64,000 nucleotides of DNA. Origin: Dactylellina haptotyla. Lineage: Eukaryota; Ascomycota; Orbiliomycetes; Orbiliales; Orbiliaceae. The stretch is from the NCBI GenBank assembly GCA_031310005.1, contig CM062380.1:3596001-3660000 (forward strand). The letters run 5' to 3'. Below are positions 55,213 to 64,000 of this stretch, piece after piece. The first letter of the stretch is position 1, and every line of letters starts with the position of its first letter. The position numbers and the translations under genes are program-made. The notes below the pieces were generated by a model that saw only the letters and a list, made by a program, of their open reading frames with translations, was not told where the DNA came from and ran no database searches.

Positions 55213-57574
55213 AACGTCTACTTAATCAAAATCAAGGGAATGACCGAGAAGACTAAAGGAACGTGATGGAAAAAAAGAATGTATATGGACAAATATCCAA
55301 ATTCAAAAGGGAATGAATGTGAGGAGGTGGATTGAAAACCACTTCTTGACAGTAGCGGTGAAGACCGATAACGAATAGAACAATAATTATCAAGAGGAAT
55401 TGGGCTCTTAATATACCACGACACTGAAACCTGGGAAACCTGATCAAGATCTCTGGAAAACCTGGTATCCCCAGCAGCAAGTGCTATGAATAACACCACC
55501 AACCTAAAGATCGATAACAGAACCCATGAGAGGCTTCCGAATTCCGAAGTTCCAAAATCGCACCAGTCTACCCGCATCAACCAGGCCTCACAACCGAGGT
55601 GTAACTGAGCGAATTAATGTTTTCAGGTAAAGTTGTGAAAAAGTCTTAGCATGGATTGTGGGTCTGGGAATAAGGTACTGGAAAGAGAGCTGATAAGCTT
55701 AATTGATATTTACAGTGTCTTAACTAGAGACCTTCTAGACTATCTTTGAACCAGCCACCCATCGTATGATAGACAAGTTTTGTGGAGACTTTTAGCTGAG
55801 ATAGATGGGAACATATCCAATCCAGGTTGCCTGTGGCTCCGATTGCCAGAAAGTTTAAAACCGGAGAAGAAAGAAACTCGGAGCAAATAGCGACTTAGAT
55901 AACCGGATAGCTGTCATCTACAATCGATAGTGCTCCGAATGATTTGAAAGCACCCTCCTTTATCACCCGCTTAACTGACAAGAGCTATGCCCCTTTAGTT
56001 CTCTCATGGTTCAAAACTTCAATTTAATGACTTACACCATTAAATCTATTAAATATCTTTATTTTGATCACAACAGAATACCAATGCTAACAGCTGTTGT
56101 TTTAAATCGAATCTTAATTTAGACTAAGTGGTAGAAAACATTTCGGTCCTTACTTCAGAATCATGGCGAGCTCAGAGGGAATATACGATATCTGTCCTAG
56201 ACTCTTCTAGATCCTCTTACTCGACACTTCTTAGCTCGCGGCTAAACATCATGTCTACGGCTATCAATAGCTATCTAAGTAAGCATTGTCCCAGACCCAG
56301 GCATATTTACAGCATTGGGATTTTTTATTAGAGCTCCGATTCGTGGCGGTAATTTTCAAAATAAAGACACGATCACGATTTTAACAAATGTCGCTTATGC
56401 AAGTTGAGTCATTAAATCCGAGGTAGTTGCCAGCGAAAAGATTTGACGTACCAAAACAAGCATTTTGTTTCTAGGAAATGTTTCTAGATGAAAGGATTAG
56501 GCCTATTCGGTATCTTCCGAGGAAACGAATCAAGTATATCTGAGCACGGTCATGTTACATTGCATTGATCGCAAAGTGAGGACCCGTGTTCGTTCATTGT
56601 GTTGCTCTATCGAACTGTTATTATCGTTAGGCAATAACCGAGATCTGATGTGTGGATCAAGTGCTTAACAACTGCTTTAGGATTGCAGTTGATTTGTTCT
56701 ATTTTGTAAAATCAGAATGAAAAACAAAAGATATACATTTCAATCAGATGGATGCCATTCATCTCGACAAATGTGAGCAATATTTATGATAATCGGGCGT
56801 AGAATTTCTCAGGTACGATTGTCCTATTACACCGAACCTTATGAGCTTATTTCGGTATTGTGATAATTCGAAAAGCGATGGCTTGACTGAGATCGATATC
56901 GGCCTCTCAACCTTAAATTTCCAGATTAAGCATAATAAAACTCTTCATGAGCCTACCGCATTCGTTAGACCCCTGCAACTTACTAGTCCATAAGGCATTG
57001 ATTCCATCAATTAGAGGGTTTGCCGATGAATCATAATAACTCGGACCCTCCCCAAAACCTTTTTTGTTGATGGGCAGACTCAAGCAGGTTCTGCCCAGAA
57101 AGACTTTAGAAAAAGTCTTTTGCTAAAATATCATCGAAAGTATGCTCTGGCTGAGCCGATTCAGAGATAATCGGACCGTGTAAACCGAAGCATATCGATA
57201 GCTTCAGTTAAGCCCTTCTAATTTCGCAAGTCTCTTCCACATGGCACTTCGCTGATTTGTCCGTCGAATCTCTGGGTGTTATATTCCCATACTCTAAAAT
57301 GAAATGGAAATTACGAAATATAAGACAACTCTTAGGGACTACTAGAGAACCCAATTGCACCAACGATAACTCACTAGCGTCAAGAATATTCTCGAAATGC
57401 GATCTACAATCGCCACAGCAAATGAATAAAAGAGTTAATGTAAAGAGTTTTAATAGTACTGTTTTGTCCTTTTAAATAATAAATTTGATCGATTGATACC
57501 TCATATTAACTTTTTTCGCCCGGATTTCTTCCTCTAAGCCGATCCATCTCTATCGATACCTTTTGCAGGACTAT

Positions 57575-57600
57575 TACGGCAGATCTGGCTTACGAGACAA
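57575..57600 (+). repeat. Dispersed short repeat, copy B
   Basis: Carries the 18-base core ATCTGGCTTACGAGACAA of copies A (1775) and C (5656), with weaker similarity for about 15 bases on each side of copy A (TTTTGCAGGAC, ATATTTCTA). Confidence 0.55.
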
Positions 57601-57930
57601 CATCGATACATATATTTCTATCAAAAATATCAACCATTATAATATACACAAATATAATGGAGATCCTAATGCTTAAACAAGTTTAAATAGTTCATATATA
57701 TATAATAAGTCAATATCTGGCGCCTATATGCGTATATAAATAGGAAGCCATAGTCCCATTTTCCCTCGAACTCCCTTCTCAATACATCCTTCTCCCCCAA
57801 ACCTCCCCCTCAATCAACCAAACATCATTCATTTTTCTTTTTTGTAGATAGAATGGATCAATTACATTACATTACCAACCAGCCAACCGGCAAACAACCA
57901 ACCAATCAAGCAAACAATCGATCAATATAT

Positions 57931-57953
57931 CAATCAATCAATCAATCAATCAA
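57931..57953. repeat. ATCA tetranucleotide repeat
   Basis: About five copies of CAAT/ATCA in the leader of the small gene. They would code for an Asn/Gln/Ser/Ile run in one frame, which gives rise to a spurious longer reading frame starting at 57853. Confidence 0.7.
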
Positions 57954-58015
57954 GAAAGGCGAAAAGAAACCCCAGCAAACATGCCTTTCCACCGTCTCTT
58001 CGCTTTCATCACACG

Positions 58016-58263
58016 ATGGGACAGAAAGACTCTTTTTGGCAGACGGTGCTCGCCATCGCCGCCATCTACGCCGCCCGCGCATCCTACGCGCGATGGTGAG
58101 AGTTCCATGTAACAGACACTTCTTTTCTTAGTAGCTAATGATTATACCGCAGGCTAGAGAAGAGGGGGCGCCCTTCTCCCTCGGTATGTCACCGGTTATT
58201 TGATTATCGTTCAAGTAACTCTATTAAGATGTTTCACTAACTTTTACAAAGTCTGGAACCTAG
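58016..58263 (+). CDS. Very small spliced gene, single membrane helix
   Basis: Three exons, 58016-58095, 58153-58183 and 58252-58263, predict 40 aa. Both introns are very well formed: GTGAGA ... GCTAATG ... CCGCAG, and GTATGT ... CACTAAC ... ACAAAG. The first exon reads MGQKDSFWQTVLAIAAIYAA and ends with ARASYARW, a single hydrophobic helix with basic ends and C-ending codons, like small inner-membrane subunits of mitochondrial complexes. Because both introns keep splicing signals, the locus is likely transcribed. The same introns also keep frame for an ATG at 57853 (102 aa, Asn/Gln-rich start), and an ATG at 57981 opens a third frame that stops after the first junction; the helix-coding frame is preferred on composition. 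Confidence 0.45.
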
Positions 58264-58820
58264 TAAAGACGGGGGGATTGGTCTAACCCTCATCCTGATA
58301 AAAGTACGAATTCTATGGAAAGAACGATCTGTGAACTCAAAAGCATAAAAGCTGAGGATAACAGCAAGTTCACCATCCGTCTAACCATCGAAGACCCTTC
58401 TTCTGCACACCAGCACAGTATCGGAGAAAGCGAAACAAAAAGGTCAGAGTCTCACCGATACGACAACAAAGTTGCCGGAGTCTAGCAAAAATTAGTAGCC
58501 CGCGACAAAAAATTAAGTCTCTTTGATTCTGTTAAACACTCTATTACAAAAGTATTTCCTGAAGCAATGATAATTCTTTTGACTATGGGTGATCCAAACC
58601 TTGAGAACAAAACCCAAATCATTACCTCTGATATATAATTTTTAAAACGGGCACCAAAATTGTGACAGTAGATTACACTGGTTGTTATGTTGATGGCCAT
58701 ATTCTGGATAATGCTACTGCTCAAATAAGAGATGGCGTTCGAAAAAAACAAGTATAAATATCGACATATAGATAAACAGTAGAATGAGGATTGAAGTAAA
58801 TATTTGAGGTTTCATGTTGT
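58264..58820. other. Stretch with probable coding remnants
   Basis: Broken frames on the + strand (about 58517-58635, and 58636-58755 in another frame) look coding, with segments such as DSVKHSITKVFPEA and VDYTGCYVDGHILDNATAQI. They probably belong, in decayed form, to the gene whose last part is 58821-59495. Confidence 0.35.
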
Positions 58821-59495
58821 ATGATTTTAATATCATTAACGCATTCTTTAAAACTGCCGTTCTGTTTAGCAGTATATCTGGCATTGCAGAGATTGATCCA
58901 GCTTACCTTCCTGGACCTGGTTTTAGAATTGAAGGGGTCATTTGACGGTAGGGTTGTTTTTGGATTTGACTTTGACATTGACCTTCGACAAACCGTCAGC
59001 ATTACTGGAGACGAAGTTCAACACCCAGCTCCCCTAGACAAAAATAAACTGGATATCAAACCGTTTGCGAACGCTTCGATAATCGCGAATGCTACTCTTG
59101 AGCCTTATTTCCGAGTAGGTATTGGAGCTGGTGTGTCTCTTTTAGAAAAAACATTTGCAGCTGGTTTTTTTGTTGGTTACCAATTAACTGCTCCCATCAC
59201 CCTGAGTGCAAAACTGACGAATGGCGCCGATCAAATGAACTGTGGGATGAATTGCCATAAATCTGTTTTTATTGATGCTAATATTAAATTCCAGGATTGC
59301 TGGAAGCTTGGCATCAAAATTGAAGGTGGGAAGATGCTTGACGTTTTATACGAGCTTTTCAGCTTAATTAGCTTAAGGGAATTTGACTCGTGGCACACCA
59401 TCAAAGAAAATCCTATTTTCAAGAAGTGTAGTATTCTGGGCGAGGACCAGCTCCAGAAATTAACAAACTATAGTAACAAGCTAATTAAAAGGTAG
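58821..59495 (+). CDS. Secreted-type beta-rich protein, probably truncated
   Basis: 224 open codons. From about residue 35 the product is beta-rich and Asn/Thr/Val-rich with alternating hydrophobics (GSFDGRVVFGFDFDIDLRQ, NASIIANATLEPYFRVGIGA, GYQLTAPITLSAKLT) and two close Cys (CGMNCHKS) plus DCWKLGIKIEGGK. It recalls the C-terminal domains of large secreted fungal proteins of unknown function (DUF7029/DUF7223-like), an uncertain link. The first 35 residues do not fit and are probably out-of-context reading, since coding-like remnants of the missing N-terminal part lie just upstream in two other frames. A donor-like AAAAG/GTAGGT closes the frame, and a 3' exon after 59584 ending at 59701 is possible. 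A decaying gene or a complex multi-exon gene fits best. Confidence 0.4.
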   Translation: MILISLTHSLKLPFCLAVYLALQRLIQLTFLDLVLELKGSFDGRVVFGFDFDIDLRQTVSITGDEVQHPAPLDKNKLDIKPFANASIIANATLEPYFRVGIGAGVSLLEKTFAAGFFVGYQLTAPITLSAKLTNGADQMNCGMNCHKSVFIDANIKFQDCWKLGIKIEGGKMLDVLYELFSLISLREFDSWHTIKENPIFKKCSILGEDQLQKLTNYSNKLIKR

Positions 59496-60295
59496 GTCCG
59501 ACACCAAGTGTAGAAAAGTACAAAAAACTGTCAAAAGACTATAGATATCGTGGCAGGATGATAATGCCTGCCTATTTATTAACCAGTAGGAACTGGCCCG
59601 ACTGGTGGATAGACCCGGCACCACGCGTGATATCAATTTTTGGATTGGCCGAGAGTGCCATCCAATCACACAAGATTACAACGAAGGTAGTCTCAGCGTA
59701 GTTGGCGAATGTGAAGGCTCCAATGACTTACTATATGAGTGAGTAATTTTGTATATACCAGTAAATATCGGGACTTTTTTTCCGTTGTCGCTCGCGGTAT
59801 GAGAGTAACTTAGTTTCATATATCTGTCATAGCTAGATAAAGTTTATAAATTTAACATATTGCGGCATCAATGTGCATCTGTGGCAAAATTTAGATTACT
59901 AAAATAAAAATTTGGATTTGAAGTAAAGTTGGTCTCGGTACGAGTGTAAGAATCGAACTAAATAGGAGTAATTATTAAATTTTTGTTGATCTTTCGTGAA
60001 AGTGTTTGGAGATTAGGTTCATTTTGTATTATACTGTCGAATTAAGTCTCGAAGACCCATTTTTGAGACAGCTTGCCTAGGTTCTATTTGACTAACCATA
60101 CTATAATATTTAGGTGATACGAAGAAAGAGGGTGTGCCCAGTGTAAACGCATCTATATCTTTCTTTAAAGTATCATTTTTATTTGACAGGAATAAACGAT
60201 ATTTACAAGAGTGTATATTGGGCCACTAGAATGAAAGCTATAGTAAGGCTTCTAGGTTTCGACTTCGCAATTCTCAAAACATGAAAGTAGGGAAT
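59496..60295. other. AT-rich intergenic region
   Basis: May hold the last exon of the preceding gene (59585-59701). After about 59750 it is plain AT-rich DNA without reading frames. Confidence 0.35.
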
Positions 60296-60898
60296 CTACA
60301 CCGTTTTATATTTCTTTCTCTGATCACAGTCTTGTCTTAGTGGATTAATCTCCGTAGGAAGTGTCGTTTCCTCCAACTCTTGAGTTTCTTCAATAGTTTC
60401 ATGGGAGACACTCGTATTGTTGACAGCAAATTCAAAATCTAGAAAATCCTTTATATCTGTTCTACGATTCTTAATGCTCCAAGTTCCATCCAGCCGCCAC
60501 ACCGCACGACGGTGTTCTTTCGCGTATATCGCAACGTAGTCGGTGTTATAGTTGCCTCTAAATAACACATCCGTAGGCATATATTCCCCGATGAGGAAAA
60601 TAAATTCACCATTACAAAGCCCGCGCGGGCGGACACAAACTGTGTTATGAGCAAAAGGAGGTTAATATCAGTTGATTTGTAGTCTAGCTTAGGAGCGCGA
60701 TCGAACAAACTTACTTCCAGCCATATTGAACCGTCGGATTTCGCGCTCTAAGCTTCCAGGGTCGTCGAAATCTACGTAGAAAATCTCTGGACGGTCGTTT
60801 CCAAGAGTGTGCCAAAGATATATATGATTTTTCGGGCGGTCCGGATCCTTTCGTGGGACGTAGAGCTCTTCGTGTTCAGAGGTGAAGACATTACCCAT
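60296..60898 (-). CDS. Orphan protein of 175 aa
   Basis: Two exons, 60898-60715 and 60639-60296, around a 75-base intron (GTAAGT ... ACACAG); the junction is in phase. The start is MGNVFTSEHEELYVPRKDPD; a Gly at position 2 could allow N-myristoylation, but position 6 is Thr, so that is only a possibility. The body has HIYLWHTLGNDRPEIFYVD, then IGEYMPTDVLFRGNYNTDY and AVWRLDGTWSIKNRRTD; a Glu/Thr-rich tail follows. There is no signal peptide or membrane helix. I do not recognise the fold. Splice signals and start context (AAAATGG) support a real gene. Confidence 0.6.
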
Positions 60899-61733
60899 TT
60901 TTGACTAACGATGCGGTTTTATTTTGAGGATGATTTGCGATGAATTAGCTACGGACTTAAAGAACCTAAAGTATATATATATATATATCTCTCTATTTGG
61001 GTGCATACAGTGTGGCTGCGTCTGATCTGCTAACAATAACACAAAGTTTACCACAAGGGTGTATTTTCCATATTCATAACGCGGGATTTGCCACGGTTAT
61101 TTGGGTGTATTTTCCATATTCATAACGCGGGATTTGCCACGGTTATTTTGGTGATTGTCGCGATCGGGATTTGAAGCTTGATTTTTGTAGACTATCAAAG
61201 ATCGCGATTTCCTTCTAAAATCTCTTTATTATTATTATTAGCATTATTTTTGACACAGGGAAGCCTATTATCAATTCCAGCGATTTAAGATTGGGATTTC
61301 TCTTGTAAAGCCCATCTTGAGTATCCTGGTCAATTAAAATCAGATAAATTCAATTCGTAGGACCAAATCAGTCAGTTTCCGTTCTGTTATTAAGGCTCTG
61401 ATTGGTCTCGTTTCTAGCTAGCCTACTGTTCCGCCCCTATCAACGGAAATTCACCACTGACTGATCGCCTACCCACACGTATACGCTCTACAGATGTACT
61501 CAAGACCATATCCACAATATCGATAATATATTTAAGTAGAATGTAATAACAAGCATATGTAATGGAATTTGTAGTCACAATGGATAAACAATTGATTTTG
61601 CGATGTCTTGGATTGAGCTCGAGGTTATATTTTAGCCTAGCCTAGCTCTTATAGACTTGATGTTTTTCTCACTTCAAACGATTGTTTTTCAGACCCTAAA
61701 GCTCATTCAAACTACTTATTGCTCTTATTAGAA
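60899..61733. other. Divergent promoter region with tandem duplication
   Basis: Upstream regions of the genes at 60898 and 61734. It holds a TA run (60972-60988) and a 46-base perfect tandem duplication (61057-61148). No gene was seen. Confidence 0.4.
61057..61148. repeat. Perfect 46-base tandem duplication
   Basis: 61057-61102 is repeated without change at 61103-61148; each copy starts GGGTGTATTTTCC and ends GGTTATTT. Identity of the copies implies a recent event. Confidence 0.9.
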
Positions 61734-62556
61734 ATGGAATCAGCAACTAGAAGTGGTAGAGTCTACCGACGTTTTAGACATTCCCCCGAGGATGATACTG
61801 TTCCCAAGCCGGCAAATACGACTCCTCGGTTGTCATCAAGCCCGCCTCTTCCTCGGCTTTCCGATGAACTGCTTTCCCGACCTTCGGGTCAATCAGTTGC
61901 TGGACTTTCGGGTCAATTCCTAGCGCGGTATTTTGGTCGATTCTATACGTGGCCTGGTCTTTTAGTCTCTGAGTCTCCAGGTTTACCAGTTCACGGACTT
62001 TCGGCTCAACCGGTTCCTGGGCCTCCAGGTCAATACTTCTGGCAGGATTGGTTCCAAAGACGACCCAGAAATTGACGTATTTGATGAATTGCCCGACGAA
62101 TCAATATTTTTAAAAATCGTCTATCCCAAAATGACGTGGCCAATGACCTCCAAAACAAGAGGTCCACATATTGAAACCATACGTTTGCCCGATTATGCAC
62201 CAGACAACTGGCTTACAGCCATAATCGAGCCCAAAATTCGCGGCTTTAACGAAATTGATAACGTCAAGGTTTTTTGTATTTTAGACGACACGAACGTCTG
62301 GACGGCAGAGATGGTACTGGACAAAGATTTCAACCAGCGACTTGTGCAGAAAGCGAGGGCAGAGGGAAAGGTAGCAGCATTGGCGACACTTAAGCGTATT
62401 CAGTGGATTAAAGACCTCGGGGTCCATATCTTGACCATTTTGCCCACGCTTTTGGGCCTTCTGGGTATCGCAAAACCGAAATGGGCATGGTGGGCTTGCC
62501 TCGCCTTCTTCTTCTCATCCCTAATCTCGATTGTGGTGACGCTGTTTTTGAAGTAA
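61734..62556 (+). CDS. Orphan protein with two C-terminal membrane helices
   Basis: ATG at 61734 (MESATRSGRVYRRFRH). The frame from 61734 ends at 62075, while a second frame in another phase (DDPEIDVFDELPDE to the stop at 62556) is plainly coding. A 118-base intron at 61928-62045 (GTATTT donor, CTCAAC branch, CTGGCAG acceptor) joins them in phase to a 234-aa protein. The N-terminal part is Pro/Ser/Gly-rich with a loose repeat (PSGQSVAGLSGQ, PGLPVHGLSAQ) that runs on into the proposed intron. The C-terminal part has two hydrophobic segments (LGVHILTILPTLLGLLGI and WAWWACLAFFFSSLISIVVT). Orientation and role are unknown. If the intron is not real, the gene is frame-shifted. Confidence 0.5.
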
Positions 62557-64000
62557 AATAATGCATATCCCCTTGCCTTGGGATTGCTTCTCTTCTTCTT
62601 TCTCTCTTTCCTTGCCATGAGTGAGATGCAGGCACCGCATCTCAACTCTTTCTCTTCTTTCTCTCGGCTGAGGTGTAGGTCATAACACCAAGGCCCCTAC
62701 CCGATGAACCTGCGTCTCAACGTGGCGGGTAGGTCTAGTAGTTGCTCGTGCAATGAAGCCAAGACAGGTTCCAACTCAATATTAAATCAATCGGAATTGA
62801 CGAGGGAGGGGTTTCTAAGCTGAGAGATGAAGTTTTGCTCGCTCTCGCCTGGGTTTTGAATTCGAATCTAAGTTGGTTCTAGAACCTGGATGCTGGACTT
62901 GTCTCAGGTTTGGCCTTTATCTCTGGTTTCGTAAGTGCCGATGTTAGTTTTGAAGTAAGACCCTTACCTTGGGATACACGCTCTTTGACATCAAAGCGAA
63001 CCTCAAAAATATAGAATGTGCTCTTACGGCTGCAGGGTTCATTTTGGGCCATCATCTACCAAATCATCCGCCAAGCATACCAAGCCATGTGTTGTAGTGC
63101 CAAAGTCAACTTTTCTCGTTAATGATTGCTCAAATGGGTTCATGGATGCGAAGGAAGCTTCCTGGCAAACGGAGACAAATCGTATTTCGAATATTTCTAC
63201 TCCGTAGATAGTTCCTCTAATCTCCAGTCTTCGCTTGCATATTTAGTTCCAATGAACCGAGGCACAAATTTGCGGGGAACTAAAATTCCTTGGATCTGAC
63301 TGAATAAAAAGGGCCGACGCAAATGGTATCACATTGGCGATATTGAGAACCGAGAGAGAAAAGTGAATTGAGGGAGCAGCGTTTCGGTGACACTATTAAC
63401 TCGAACATCGGAATATTTCAAAACAGTTGAAACATTCCGACGTGACAACCTCTGAATTCTTTGACGCGCTTGACCTTAGCCGTTCCCCACTTTCAACTTT
63501 CTCAAGCCTTGACCCAAGCTTAGTTTACGGTTCGATATATTCATCACTGTCGATTTAGCATGGAATTTATATACATACGTAAGTATTTAGCTTTTTTATA
63601 TCAAAAAAAAAAAAAAAAACAAGAACATTAAATTACGTAAATGCATAGATGTAGATCAAGGTTTCAGATACCTTGCTCATCCTATATATATCAAATCTAA
63701 ACTTCGATCTTTTAGTTAATTAAACCCTAGGTTGTGACTGATTCTGTAGTTTACTTAGTGATAGAAGATCGTCCCTAGACCTCGATTGGAAAGAAAAACG
63801 TCGGCCAGAAGCTTCTCAGCTTTCCGCCCGACTCACCCAATCTCGAAAGAAAGGTTTTCTAAAAAATAGAAATAAAAAAAGCTAGAGAACATCAATGTCT
63901 TGAACTGAATGGCGAGTGAAAATTTGGTATTCGGTAATTTGAAAGTGGCACAGCCATTAAGGAGAATTGGGGTAGCCGAACGACTTTAGTGAGTGGGAAA
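62557..64000. other. Gene-free right end
   Basis: No gene is supported. Features are a CT-rich stretch just after the preceding stop (62580-62660), a 17-base A run (63603-63619) and AT-rich DNA. The frame at 63016-63207 is short and unlike a protein. Confidence 0.4.

Larger units (their letters stand above)
55213..58015. other. AT-rich gene-free stretch, 2.8 kb
   Basis: No gene is supported; the few open frames lack ATG starts or recognisable features. It contains the repeat copy B at 57575-57600 and an ATCA tetranucleotide repeat at 57931-57953 just before the small spliced gene. Confidence 0.45.

Noticed and set aside
57853-58131. Asn/Gln-rich frame starting at 57853
   Set aside because: Its first third is the translation of an ATCA repeat in the leader; the overlapping frame from 58016 codes for a better membrane helix using the same introns. 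Not fully excluded.
1-64000. tRNA, rRNA and CRISPR-like elements
   Set aside because: Looked for T-loop-like GTTCGA contexts (for example near 12909 and 38871) and regularly spaced repeats; none had a matching acceptor stem or array structure.

Overview
The window reads as nuclear DNA of a filamentous ascomycete (Pezizomycotina). Genes are mostly separated by 0.3 to 4 kb. They carry short introns (about 50-150 bases) with GTRNGT-type donors, CTAAC/CTAAT-type branch points and YAG acceptors. The gene set includes the fungus-specific translation factor eEF3, an Hsp110 of the Sse1/Hsp88 type, WSC domains, a PTH11-like rhodopsin-fold membrane protein and a NACHT-ankyrin-SPRY protein. The mix of STAND proteins, WSC proteins, proteases and orphan secreted proteins would suit a nematode-trapping (orbiliomycete) lineage, but that placement is a guess; the ascomycete call is firm.

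Layout. 1-129 is the tail of a peroxisomal-type thiolase. 440-1198 (-) is an SGNH hydrolase. 2340-5476 holds a tandem pair of lineage-specific secreted Cys proteins, the first frame-shifted, flanked by inverted copies of a short repeat. 6313-7690 is an F-box protein and 8137-8724 (-) a conserved fungal protein of unknown role. 9752-15121 holds three paralogues with a CHORD-like Cys/His pattern around a large secreted orphan. 15634-17214 (-) is a pepsin-like protease with an unusual first catalytic motif. A 4 kb gene-free stretch leads to eEF3 (21270-24455). 25185-31842 (-) is a nine-exon NLR-like gene that splices in frame to about 2008 aa. 32452-33911 (-) is a PTH11-like receptor. 35821-36803 is a GH45-like secreted protein with a C-terminal hydrophobic tail. 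After a 3.8 kb gene-poor gap come a single-pass membrane protein with tandem Kex2-type repeats (40608-41783), an RNase P/MRP subunit (42389-42931, -), Hsp110 (43561-46063), mitochondrial malate dehydrogenase (47452-48862), an ATRIP/UvsD-type checkpoint protein (49364-52540, -) and a WSC protein with a histone-H1-like basic segment (53280-55212, -). The last 9 kb is AT-rich and holds short or orphan genes.

Housekeeping genes (eEF3, Hsp110, MDH, RNase P subunit, ATRIP, thiolase) alternate with accessory blocks (2-18 kb, 25-41 kb and 53-64 kb). The accessory blocks carry most of the paralogues, damaged genes and orphan secreted proteins. No tRNA, rRNA, CRISPR array or intact transposon was seen. 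All intron-exon structures were inferred by eye from splice signals, frame continuity and homology between paralogues; none is backed by transcript data.
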